From Selaginella moellendorffii (taxonomy: Eukaryota > Streptophyta > Lycopodiopsida > Selaginellales > Selaginellaceae): a DNA stretch of 22,618 nt. Below the pieces are notes generated by a model. That model was not told where the DNA came from. It saw only the letters and a program-made list of their open reading frames with translations, and ran no database searches. The first letter of the stretch is position 1. Each line of letters begins with the position of its first letter. Location of the stretch: assembly GCF_000143415.4 (NCBI RefSeq), contig NW_003314272.1, positions 381,111-403,728 of the forward strand, read 5' to 3'. The translations under genes and the position numbers were made by a program. Below, piece after piece: positions 9,758-18,900 of the stretch.

Positions 9758-10581
9758 CTATGTGAGAAATGCACCAACTTAAATGAGTGACGAGGCAACC
9801 TCTTTGTTTAACGCGGATGCATTACCAACTCAAACACCTTCCGGCCGTCACCGACAAGGAAATGACCAACGGAGTTAGCCACCCTTGCTACTCTTGGTGT
9901 CACCCAATTTACAAAAGTGTGAGACACAGACATAGAGAGAGAAGCTAGAGGCCCCAACCCCTCCTGAGCAAAGAATCCAAACCCGTCGGTAAGGTTTAGA
10001 TAGACTACTATAAACAGATAGTTAGAGTTGTTTACACGGTCATGCCCTTTTAACGGAATAAGGAACATCGACAAAGAGGCGGGTGATGTGACCAGTCAAC
10101 AGTAGTTACCCCATGACTAAAGATTTCACCATGCATACGAAATGCCGAAGTTAGTTTGCCTATACTGGCCCAAACTCAAAGATAAATAGATGGACAATAT
10201 CAAAGTCATGAACAATGATATCTTAAAGACTTAATTATCAGTGAATAAAGCTTATATTAGAACACAAAAGTATTCCAAGTAAGTTATCATCTGATAAACC
10301 AGTATTAGAGTATAAGAACCACCAAGATCATCATAATTGGTAAATATAGGAATCACCATCCAACAAAATTCAATAGCAAGTATATCATCAAGGAAACTTA
10401 ATGATGAAACTTAACTACCGAAGATGGTAGATAGTATGCTAAACAACTTACTAAAGATAACTCAAAGAACACAAAGTATCATTGACTGACAAGCACATTG
10501 CTCACGAATGTATCACCCAAAGGAAATAACATCCCAATATATCAGAACTAACCCAAGCAATAGTCAACAGAACAGAATGGA
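9758..10581. other. Unassigned intergenic sequence
   Basis: Lies between the target duplication of the LARD-like element and the integrase pseudogene. Its left edge should be the continuation of the copy R element interrupted at 3820, but no pol domain is recognisable on the minus strand. An 88-residue frame (9808-10074, -) has no recognisable features. I see no RNA gene or repeat array here. Confidence 0.35.
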
Positions 10582-11613
10582 TGCAGTAAGACCAATCTTA
10601 TGGGACCTTTTCCACGGTCAACTGCTAGCAATGAATATGTTGTTATTGCTTTTGACTACTTGACTTGTTGTGTGGAAGTTCGTGCTCTTGCTAGTGCCTC
10701 TCTAACTATTGTTGGATACTTCCTTCTCAATCAAGTGGTGTTCCAGCATTCTTGTCCAAAACAAATTCTTTCAGATAATGGTCCTGCATTTATGGTTGAG
10801 GCATTTTATATTTTGATGTCTCAATTGAGGATACGCCACACTTTCACAAGTGATTATCATCCACAATCAGACGGTCTAGTGGAATGGCTTGTTCGAACAT
10901 TCAAAAGGATGATCGTGAAGTATATGAACTTTTAACATTCGGATTGGGATGGTTATTTGCCATCTCTTTGGTATGCATATGTCACAGGGGTGCAAAGTTC
11001 TATTGATGCTTCACTATATAAACTATTATATGGTCATGATCCAATATTACTAATGGAGTTGGGTTTACCTTTGTGATTCCCACGAGTTGCAGATGCTAGG
11101 TCTTGGGATCAGTATTTGACGAGCATTCTTCCACTTATCTGAGTAGAGTCTACTGAACACTTAGGCTGCATATAAGTGGGACAACAACGGCACTACAACT
11201 TCCATCATCGTCCACTTGCAGAATACAAAGTGGATGACTTGGTGTTAGTTTGTTTTCCCCATCTTATAGTACGTGGTTTATCTAAGGGGCTCCTTGCTTA
11301 GTTGAAAGGACCATATCAAGTGTTGTGGTAAGTTGGACCTCAAGTTAATGAGGTTCAACATGACATCCAACAGGTCGATCCTCTAGAGATTGTGTATGTA
11401 CAGTAGTTGAAATGCTTTATACCAAGGGATCAAAAGCAATTAATACCACCTATAGATCTACCGATTCCTCTTCCTAACGTTCCTTCCGATCCCGGCCTAT
11501 CTACAAGAGAACCTAGATGGTCTTCCATTATTCTGAGAGGAGGGGATGATGTGAGGGCCAAGTGTATGGCTACAATGCTATATACTAATATTAGTATAGC
11601 GGGATTTTGGTAG
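10582..11613 (+). pseudogene. Ty3/gypsy integrase, degenerate, seven in-frame stops
   Basis: A single reading frame keeps recognisable integrase sequence: GPFPRSTASNEYVV at the start of the catalytic core, the second acidic residue in ILSDNGPAF, the glutamate region in HPQSDGLVEW, and a C-terminal part with YKVDDLVL, LKGPYQVL and VDPLEIVYV. The residue before LMGPFP, where the first catalytic Asp is expected, is Asn. Seven stops interrupt the frame (first at 10933-10935, last just before 11407), yet no frameshift is needed across about 1 kb. Gag, RT and RNase H are absent upstream, so the 5' part is lost. In the living element the enzyme would insert the cDNA copy into chromosomes. Confidence 0.8.
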
Positions 11614-11723
11614 CTTTTAAATTGGTTTCAATTTGGACCACTCTCCTGTATATAAGCTAGGGTTTTTGTGCTAATTGATATACACATTTTTTGTATTCCC
11701 TTTCCATATTCCATTCACTCACA
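11547..11723 (+). mobile_element. Probable short 3' LTR after the integrase remnant
   Basis: A purine-rich tract AGAGGAGGGGA (about 11536-11546) ends at TGATGTGAGG. The following about 180 bp contain a hairpin (TATACTAATATTAGTATA), a TATA box in CTGTATATAAGC (11646-11656), and an end near CACTCACA (11723). This is the layout of a small LTR. No second copy exists in the window to fix the ends, and the integrase frame continues about 65 bases into it, so boundaries are tentative. Confidence 0.4.
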
Positions 11724-11730
11724 ACTAAAC

Positions 11731-12210
11731 ATGAAAAAGATAAAGTAATACATTACTTTGAAGAAAGATAAATGATAATACCAAGAATATTTACTACTTT
11801 AATTATATATTTTCATTTAGAAAATTAACAATGTTATTTACAGCTTTATTAGTACTTTTAAATGAGTTATACAATAGGGTTAGCTTAAGTTTTATATAAA
11901 ATTTATTATTTTTCAATCCAAATAAGGAGTTCGAATCTCTTTCCATTTAAATCCTACATTTAATGAAAAAAAGACATATTTCTAGTAAGTGAATAAACTT
12001 AATGAATATGAGATGTTTATATTAAAACCTGAAATAGAATATTATAATAAGAAATAACTTATCAATGTAAAAAAATATGACATCAGGTACTTGAATATGA
12101 TAAATTATTGTAAAATCAAACACTATTATTTAATTTGAATGTTTTAAATATGTAAAAAATCCTTCACATCCTATTGAGACAAATAATAATAAAAATATAA
12201 CTGAAAGAAA
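11731..12210. other. AT-rich sequence downstream of the lectin gene
   Basis: Very AT-rich, with no open frame or repeat of note. It would contain the 3' untranslated and polyadenylation region of the minus-strand lectin gene. I could not single out one convincing signal. Confidence 0.4.
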
Positions 12211-13062
12211 TTATAATGAACAAAGAATATGTTTTGCAGTTTTTGAATCCCAAACAATATAGTTTGGAAATTTTGTTGTATAAATTACTATATTACAATC
12301 ATTTTGAACAATAAGAAATACAGGAAAATTACATTTATTACAATACCTATTTGTAGCCCATTGAGCTTGTGTATTATAGTAAATAACAAAATTACCATCA
12401 TTTTGAAGTTTCAATGTACAATTAAAAATATTTTCGTTTATAGTTTTGGATTCCCATATTTTAATTTTTAAAGAAAATAAAACAAGCTTACAATTTGATT
12501 GTAGCAATAATATATTTTTACCATTTGAAGAATTTAAAAACATTTCAGTATATAATATTGCTGGATTAAATAAAGTAGAATATTCAATGTGACATAATGC
12601 TTTAAATGAAGTAATACTTTTAGCTAATTCTGGAGAATCAAACTCCGGATCATTTGTTAATTTGTAAGTTATTAAATAATGTAAACTCTCTCTAAAAAAA
12701 TAATCTGAACAATATTCTTGTAATTCTGAAATAATATTATTATATATAGTTCTAAAACCTTTTCTTAAAGCATTTCCTGTAATTCCATCTGGACCATCTA
12801 AATAACATTGATCTTTAGATTTAATAATTAAATGTACAATTCCTTTAGAAGTAGATATTAAATCTCCATCTGAGTATGTAGATGGATATGGATCATTATA
12901 ACCATCAGTTGAAATTTTAAATATTAAATATTTTAAACTTTGTATTATTAAATTTATATCTGTTGGATTTAATATATCAATTTTTCCAATTGTTGATTTG
13001 TAACTATTTGATTTTACTAAGAAAAAGAAAATAACAAATATGAAACTAATTCTCTTAATCAT
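12211..13062 (-). CDS. Secreted protein with unknown N-terminal domain and GNA-type lectin domain
   Basis: An intronless 283-residue frame; ATG at 13062-13060 is the first ATG in frame (the frame opens at TTG, 13071). Residues 1-20 are a hydrophobic signal peptide (KRISFIFVIFFFLVKSNS), so the product should enter the secretory pathway. Residues about 166-275 match the GNA/bulb-lectin fold, with three QxDxNxVxY-like sites. The first (188-196, QSNCKLVLF) has lost the Asp and Asn; the second (220-228, QNDGNFVIY) and third (253-261, QNDCNIVIY) are canonical, so two mannose sites may work. C191 and C215 sit where the GNA disulfide is expected. Residues 21-165, with C86, C118 and C157, belong to no family I recognise. 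Codons are strongly AT-rich, unlike the surrounding transposons. It is probably a defence or storage lectin relative (inference). The frame is uninterrupted, but expression is unproven. Confidence 0.75.
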   Translation of the reverse strand: MIKRISFIFVIFFFLVKSNSYKSTIGKIDILNPTDINLIIQSLKYLIFKISTDGYNDPYPSTYSDGDLISTSKGIVHLIIKSKDQCYLDGPDGITGNALRKGFRTIYNNIISELQEYCSDYFFRESLHYLITYKLTNDPEFDSPELAKSITSFKALCHIEYSTLFNPAILYTEMFLNSSNGKNILLLQSNCKLVLFSLKIKIWESKTINENIFNCTLKLQNDGNFVIYYNTQAQWATNRYCNKCNFPVFLIVQNDCNIVIYTTKFPNYIVWDSKTAKHILCSL

Positions 13063-13106
13063 TATAATCAAGAATAGAGAGAAATAGCAAAAATTCTAGT
13101 TTATAT

Positions 13107-13118
13107 TGTTTATATAAA
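13107..13118 (-). promoter_or_regulatory. Putative TATA box of the lectin gene
   Basis: The minus strand reads TTTTTATATAAAC about 45-55 bases before the lectin ATG, leaving a short AT-rich leader. It lies between the gene and the gypsy LTR that begins at 13206, so the core promoter was left intact by that insertion. Confidence 0.5.
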
Positions 13119-13200
13119 AACATTTAATGATTATAAACTTATTTAATATTTTTTAGTTTTAAAATCATATATAAAAGAATTATTACATAAAATTGTAGTT

Positions 13201-13205
13201 CTTTT
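13201..13205. repeat. Target-site duplication, left copy (CTTTT)
   Basis: CTTTT directly before the left LTR matches CTTTT at 19389-19393 directly after the right LTR. A 5-bp duplication is the normal Ty3/gypsy integration footprint. Confidence 0.95.
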
Positions 13206-13435
13206 TGTTATGATCCGGCGCAAAAAGACAAAGATCTAGTTGCCCTAGACTATGCTACGCCACCTCTTGAGGTTCCTCACCACCCAACCACCCCCGAGCT
13301 ACCTCAAAAGCTCCACTGCGCCGCTCCACTGTGAGCCCTAGGGTAGGTTAAGTCCCTTACCCTAACATGCCTTAATATACCCTTGAGCCTCCCTTTGACC
13401 GACGTTGACCACGTAGTCAAAGCTGGCGCCTAACA
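13206..13435 (-). repeat. 3' LTR of the gypsy element
   Basis: 230 bp, near-identical to 19156-19388. On the minus strand it begins TGTTAGGCGCC and ends GGATCATAACA. A TATA-like GGTATATTAAGG lies about 55-65 bases into the LTR (near 13372-13382). Transcription from it would run toward the lectin gene. Confidence 0.95.
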
Positions 13436-13449
13436 ATACTTCCCCCCCC
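13436..13449 (-). promoter_or_regulatory. Polypurine tract of the gypsy element
   Basis: The minus strand reads a G8 run followed by AAGTAT, directly before the 3' LTR start at 13435. This is the expected primer site for plus-strand DNA synthesis. Confidence 0.85.
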
Positions 13450-13510
13450 AACAAAGTCCTTGTCCCAAGGACGAGTTGTACCGGTGATCTCCCTTTCTAG
13501 GGAATCCTGC

Positions 13511-13969
13511 TCAAGCTCCTGGTCCATCTTCCACAGCCGTATACATCAAGGAGGCATTGGGCCCGTCACTCCGAGATAGTACACGTTTCAACTGGCTGAC
13601 ATAAAATACCGGATGAATTTTCACCCCAACTGGCAGCCGCACTCGATAAGCCGCTTTACCAATGCGCTCCAGCACTTCATATGGACCAGCATATCGATGG
13701 GAAAGTTTATCACTCTTCCCTGTCCGTAAAGGCACCAAGGTGTTCCGCCGCTCACTTGACGGAAAGATCACTCGCACAAAGACGAGATCACCCACCTTAT
13801 ATTCCCGGAATTGGCGATGCTCATTGGCAAACTTCTCCGCTCTATCCTGAGCTGCTTGCAAATTCCGTTTGCACACCACCAGAATCTCATCAAGTTCTGT
13901 GGCCAGATCAGTTGCCTCGGAATCAAGCTTATCTTGAACGTCTGTAAGCCACAAATTTTTCCTTTCCAC
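13511..13969 (-). pseudogene. Integrase C-terminal part of the gypsy element (separated fragment)
   Basis: An open frame of about 150 residues continuing the integrase seen at 15223-15933. It holds the C-terminal region with YKVGDLVFVRV, then the GPY/F module (HRYAGPYEVLERIG) and IHPVFYVSQLK. It ends in GPGA without a clear chromodomain; whether one was lost by a late frameshift is open. The frame starts at the edge of the inserted segment and has no ATG, so it is not a gene by itself. Confidence 0.8.
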
Positions 13970-14630
13970 TTTGCCAGCTTACCTCGCCTATCCGTCCAAC
14001 ACTGCCTTGGCTTTTGCTAAGTTCCCTCGCCAAGGTTCTCGCCTATGGTACCAGCTCCTACTTGGTTTTAGCTACTCACTGCACGAGCAACGGAGTGTTA
14101 GCCATCCTTCCACGGATTCCCAAATCACTCCCAATCCCCCTTCCCGGGTTAGACTGGACTTAAGGTTTGGTTACACTCCCCACAAGCACAAGCAGCCAAG
14201 CACACCAAGCTTCCAGGTTCCTAACATCCCTTGGTACCACAAGACTTGATCATGGGACCCTCTAAATCCCAAGTCTTGAGTGCAACACCTGCTTCGGGAC
14301 GCCGGGGCGAAACACCGTGGCCTAGCGGCCCGGTATGGGTACCTCTCGCCCCCCACTTCCATCCCGAAGGAAGGCCCAAGCCCCTAGGAAGGGCGAGGAC
14401 CAATGAGCCGCATGGTACTCAAGTGGGGCACCACTCCACATGAGCCGGGAGCACCGCAATCGGTTTCCCTTTCGGGAGTGGGAGCTGCTCTTGAGCATTT
14501 CCTTGGATGGCCCCTCCGGCACCAGCCAAGTCCATGCTCACTCCCACCCAAGGCCCCTCGGTCCCAGTCTTAACCTCAAGTCGGTTTGGAAGCCCAACTG
14601 GAGAGTCCCTTCAAAACTGGTTCCTAGACC

Positions 14631-14740
14631 TCACTATCCCTACTATACTTTTGGAACCCCCTGCAGCCCCCCCCCCCCTGGGAGACGCACGCTTTGGGCT
14701 TTCACCCCTTGACCCGTATTAGTATTTGGACTTAGTCTCT
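14631..14740 (-). promoter_or_regulatory. Shared LTR core module in the insertion
   Basis: The minus strand reads AGAGACTAAGTCC, AATACTAATAC, GGGGTGAAAGCCCAAAGCG, GTCTCCCAG plus a long G-run, then CCAAAAGTATAGTAGGGATA. The match to 863-987 and to the window end is close, although the flanking sequence is unrelated. Confidence 0.5.
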
Positions 14741-15005
14741 GGCTCGATCTCGGACCCGATTTCGGATCCGACTTCGGATTCAGGTTCGGACTCGATCACG
14801 GACTCGATCTCGGACCCGATCTCAGACCCGACCTCGGACTCGACCTCGGACTCGGTCTCGGACCCGATTTCGGATCTCGGACTCCGTCTCGAACTCGGTC
14901 TCGAACTCGGACTCGAACTCGGTCCCCGAGTCGGTCTCGGACTCGATTCCGGACTCTATCTCGAACTCGGTCTTAGAGTCGGTCTTGGACTCGATCCTCG
15001 ACTTG
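14741..15005 (-). repeat. Purine-rich tandem array in the insertion
   Basis: Degenerate units of about 6-12 bp, read on the minus strand as GAGTCCGAG, GAGATCGAG and GTCCGAGAC. Same style and same place relative to the core module as the arrays at 4051, 8541 and 22259, but inverted in the window. Long frames on either strand here are low-complexity artefacts. Confidence 0.85.
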
Positions 15006-15100
15006 GTCCCATCCGATAAACTTTTTGTCATTTCGGTCAAGCTTTTGGGGATCCTTTAGCCTACGACATCTCGGGGAGTCAGTGTAAGCTCCTGAGTTTG

Positions 15101-15155
15101 GACTTCCCGAGAGGTCACCCAGCCCAGTACTATTCAAACCCAAGGACGCTTAACC
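15101..15155 (-). ncRNA. 5S-rRNA-derived segment (not a functional 5S gene)
   Basis: The minus strand matches the 3' half of plant 5S rRNA without gaps over about 55 bases, roughly 45 of them identical by my recollection of the plant consensus. GTTAAGCGTCCTTGGG corresponds to the internal A-box region, and CTGGGTGACCTC to the C box. The 5' half is only weakly similar. 5S-derived internal promoters are known in Cassandra TRIM LTRs and SINE3 elements, so I read it as part of the inserted element. Confidence 0.7.
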
Positions 15156-15222
15156 CCAAATATCCCAAGACCCTTAACCGATTGGAAAAGGGGGTGCACT
15201 CTTGTTCATGGGCCCTTTCCCT

Positions 15223-15933
15223 CTATATTTGAACCCCTATGGATCGTCTCTCGAGTCGTTCCCTTTGGTTGCTTACAACGTCCTTACTCAAATGCAATCC
15301 CAACTCCACCGCTGTTCGAGGATGCCTTCCAAACATGGCAAAGTAAGGACTTAGCTTGGTTCCACTGTGTTGGCTATTGTTGTAAGCAAATTGCACCAAC
15401 GGAAGATATAAATCCCACTGTCCTTGCCTTTGACCAATGCTACAACGTAGCATATCCTCCACCACCTGATTCACACGCTCAGTTTGCCCATCCGTCTGAG
15501 GATGATCTCCACTCGAGAGTTTCAAAGTCACTTGCATAGCCTTTGCAAAGCTTTTCCAAAATCCACTAGTGAACTTTGAATCTCGATCACTAATGATGTC
15601 CTCCGGCAAACCAAAATCAGGAAAAACCTTCTCCAAGTAAACCGCAGCCAAGTCTGAGGCAGTGACAGTCTTCCGAAGAGCCACCAACCGCACATACTTC
15701 GTCAACCGATCCACTATGACCCATACTTGCTCCTTTTGCCTCTGTGTTCGTGGCAAACAAGTGATGAAGTCCATAGAGATACTACACCAACGGCTCTGAG
15801 GAATAGGTAAAGGTTGCAAAAGTCCCCCCGGCTTCTCCCGTGGCACCTTAACCCACTGACAAAGCTCACATGATTTACAATACTTGAGGATATCAGCCTT
15901 TATATTCCTCCAATAAAAGTTGCGCTTAATCAA
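15223..15933 (-). pseudogene. Integrase zinc-finger remnant and catalytic core of the gypsy element
   Basis: A frame of about 236 residues. It starts with the Cys half of the integrase HHCC finger (YCKSCELCQ), but the His half is missing. The catalytic core is intact by motif: first Asp in SMDFITCLP, second Asp in ISDRDSKFTSGFW, Glu in DHPQTDGQTERVNQVVED. It then runs through AYNNSQHSGTKLSPYFAMFGRHP and reaches a stop near the insertion at 15213. It is out of frame with the upstream polyprotein that ends at 15935. A deletion at this junction explains both the frame change and the missing histidines. Confidence 0.85.
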
Positions 15934-15934
15934 C

Positions 15935-18900
15935 TCAGAGGATTGAATTCAGGAGGATCCACTCCACCAATGAGAAAGGAGCTTCCATCTGGTCTCGCAA
16001 AGAGGCCACCTCAGCATCCTGAGCCTGAGCATGCTCAACCAACTGCCCAAACTCGCTGACCACCTTACTCAAATGATGACAAAATCGTGTTCGTAACGTC
16101 GTCACATGACGAACACGAGATAAAGCATCCGCCACCACATTTGATTTTCCCGGACGATGCTCAATAGGAAACTCCCCAAACTCCATGAGTTTGACCATCC
16201 AATGAGCTTGCCTAGTGTTCAACTCCTTCTGTGTGAAAAGATACACAAGTGGTTTGTGATCTGTCAACACCACGAACACTGCACCATAAAGATAGTGCCG
16301 CCACGTCCGCAAAGCATGAACAATAGAGAGTAACTCTTGCTCATATGTGGAATAGCGTTGCTCCGCGGAATTCAAAGTTCGACTCTCATATGCAATAGGC
16401 TGTCCCTCTTGCATGAGAACTCCTCCCAGTGCATAACCACTCGCATCGCATGTCACCTCGTAAGGTTTCGATGGATCAGCAATGCGAAGCACTGGAGCCT
16501 CAATCAACAATCGTTTCAGCGCCACAAAACTCTCCTCTTGTGGCGTCTTCCACTCGAATGGCACATTCTTGCGTAACAACCGCGTCAACAGAATAGCCAC
16601 CTCTGCAAATTTATGCTGGAAACGTCGGTAGTAACTAGCCATACCAAGAAAACTGCGCAACTCAGCCACTGTAGTCGGTGTAGGCCAGTTTTCCACCACA
16701 GCCACCTTCCTTGGATCCGTCTTGACACCCTTAGATGTCACAATATGGCCTAGATATTCCACCTCCGACTTTGCAAATTCACATTTGCTCTTCTTCGCAT
16801 AAAGTTTGCTGTCTCGAAGTAACGAAAGAACCTTGCGCAAATGCACCCTATGCTCCTCCATATTCTTGCTAAAAACAAGAATATCATCCAAGAAAATCTC
16901 CACAAACTCATGAAGATAACGCCCAAATACCTCCGTCATCAACCGAGTAAATGTGGCCGGTGCATTCGTCAAACCAAACGGCATAACGGTAAACTCAAAA
17001 TGTCCAAAGCTTGTGTTGAATGCCGTCTTGGAGATAGATGCATCATCCATTGCAATCTGATGATATCCACTCCTCAGATCAATCTTGGTAAACACTCGTG
17101 CTTCACCAAGCTTGTCTAGGATATCATCCACACGTGGCATCGGCATCTTGTCCTTCACTGTCTTCTTGTTTAAAGCATGGTAGTCAATACACATCCGCAT
17201 TGAACCGTCCTTCTTCTTCACAAGCAAGACCGGAGCACCAAACGGAGACTTACTTGGCTGAATAAATCCAAACTCAAGTAACTCCTTGACTTGTCGTTGA
17301 ACTTCTTGCTCCTCCGCATAACTTAACCGAAATGGACGTCGGTAAATTGGCCGCGTCCCCGGCTCCAATGTAATCCCATGCTCCACACCTCGTAATGGAG
17401 GCAATCCATGAGGAAGTTCAGATGGAAAAACATCAGAAAACTCATCAAGTACATCCCGTACTGCGGCTTCTCCCCCACACGTGCCTTGGTCCCCCAAGTC
17501 ACGAACAAACAGCAAGTAACTTGAAAGTGCTTTTCCATTACGACAAGCCCGCTTCAAAGATGTAGCAGAGAGCATAACAACTGGTGGTTGAACGCCCTCG
17601 CCAAACCACACATCTTTAACGCCACCATACTCCAGCGAGATACGCTTAATGCTCCACTTGATCTCTGGATCCACCTTCACCAACCATGGCATCCCAAGAA
17701 TGAGATCCACACGATGGATATCCGCGAGATAAAAAGTCTCCACAAGTGTGGTTTTGCCAACCAACACTTCCAGCCCCTCGACACAAGCATCGAAATGCTG
17801 AGCAAAGGTAGCTGCACCTTCCACTGTGTATGGAACAACTCCAAGTGTGTTCAGGCGATGCTCCGCAACAAACTTTGCCGAAACAAAGTTGTCATCGCTC
17901 CCACTATCCAGTAAAATCCGCACTGGATCGCCACGGAACACGCCCTCCAGCATTAAAGCTGATTCACGCGTATCCTCGAGCTCCATCTTGTTCCACACAC
18001 AGTTGAGTTGACGAGCAACGATCGAAAGTCTCTTCCTCCGACCGGAATGGTCGTTCTCGTCATCCTCACGCTGTAAAGCTTGCAACTTTTTAGTATATGA
18101 CTTACCGTGAGAAGATGATTGGCCATTCTTCTTGTCCTGCTGCTTGTTCTTCAACTGCGGACAATCAGCCTTGTAGTGTCCAAGTTCGCCGCAATGATGA
18201 CAACCCTGTCTATAATTCTTCACAAAGAACTTCTGCTTCTTGGACCCCTTTGCATCTGAAGTAGTCACCACCGACTTCAACTTGTGATGCTTGTTCCCCT
18301 CCTTGTGTCCACGGCGATCATCACGACGATTCGCGACAGAAGGACTCCGCGAACGCTTGCGAGACTTGTGCTTGTCATTGTCAAGGCGACGAGCCACATC
18401 AAAGAGCTCCTCCAAACTCTTTGTAGGCTGAGAATGACGCAAGTGTTGCCGCATACTCTCACTATGGAGGCCATCAATGAAGTAGGACTTGTTCTGATCT
18501 GGATCCTTCGTTGGAACACGACTAATCAAGCGAGTAAGCTTCTCAATATAGTCCCCGAGAGTCATTTTCCCTTGCTGGAAATGGCGAAGTTCTGTACGAG
18601 CATTCTCCATGTCGTAATGAGGGGCAAAACGTAAACGAAAAGCAGCCTCAAACTCATCCATGGTAGACACCGGTGGTTTCTTATCCGCAACACGGGACTC
18701 CTCAAGCCAATTCCACCATCGAAGACCCGCATCACGCAAAACCATCGGAATAGCCACTAAAGCCTCTGCATCTGGAGTTCCTCTAGCAGCCAAGAACTTC
18801 TTCACATTGGCTAGCCAAGCGAGACACTCGTCCACACCACCATCACCGGAAAAGGTTGGAATCTTGAGTCGATCTACCAAAGAAGGCTTACTTGGAGCAC

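Larger units (their letters stand above)
13968..15213 (-). mobile_element. 1.25-kb insertion in the integrase, LTR-like with 5S-derived segment
   Basis: The integrase frame stops at 15223 and resumes at 13969. The intervening sequence is flanked by the 7-bp direct repeat CCTTTCC (13961-13967 and 15214-15220). If that repeat is a target duplication, the two integrase parts join in the same frame apart from one TAG. On the minus strand the insert holds a 5S-rRNA-like segment near its 5' end (15155-15101), a purine-rich hexamer array (15005-14741), the shared LTR core module (14740-14631) and about 650 bp of unique sequence. The ends are not a clear TG...CA; alternative ends are 13972 and 15208. 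It could be a solo LTR, a Cassandra/TRIM-like element or a composite. The boundaries are good to about 10 bases, the class is uncertain. Confidence 0.65.

Noticed and set aside
9808-10074. 88-residue frame on the minus strand
   Set aside because: No recognisable domain or motif, and no support as the missing pol part of the copy R element.
15101-15155. A functional 5S rRNA gene
   Set aside because: Only the 3' half aligns, with about ten differences, no tandem 5S units or clean 5' half, and it is embedded in an insertion.
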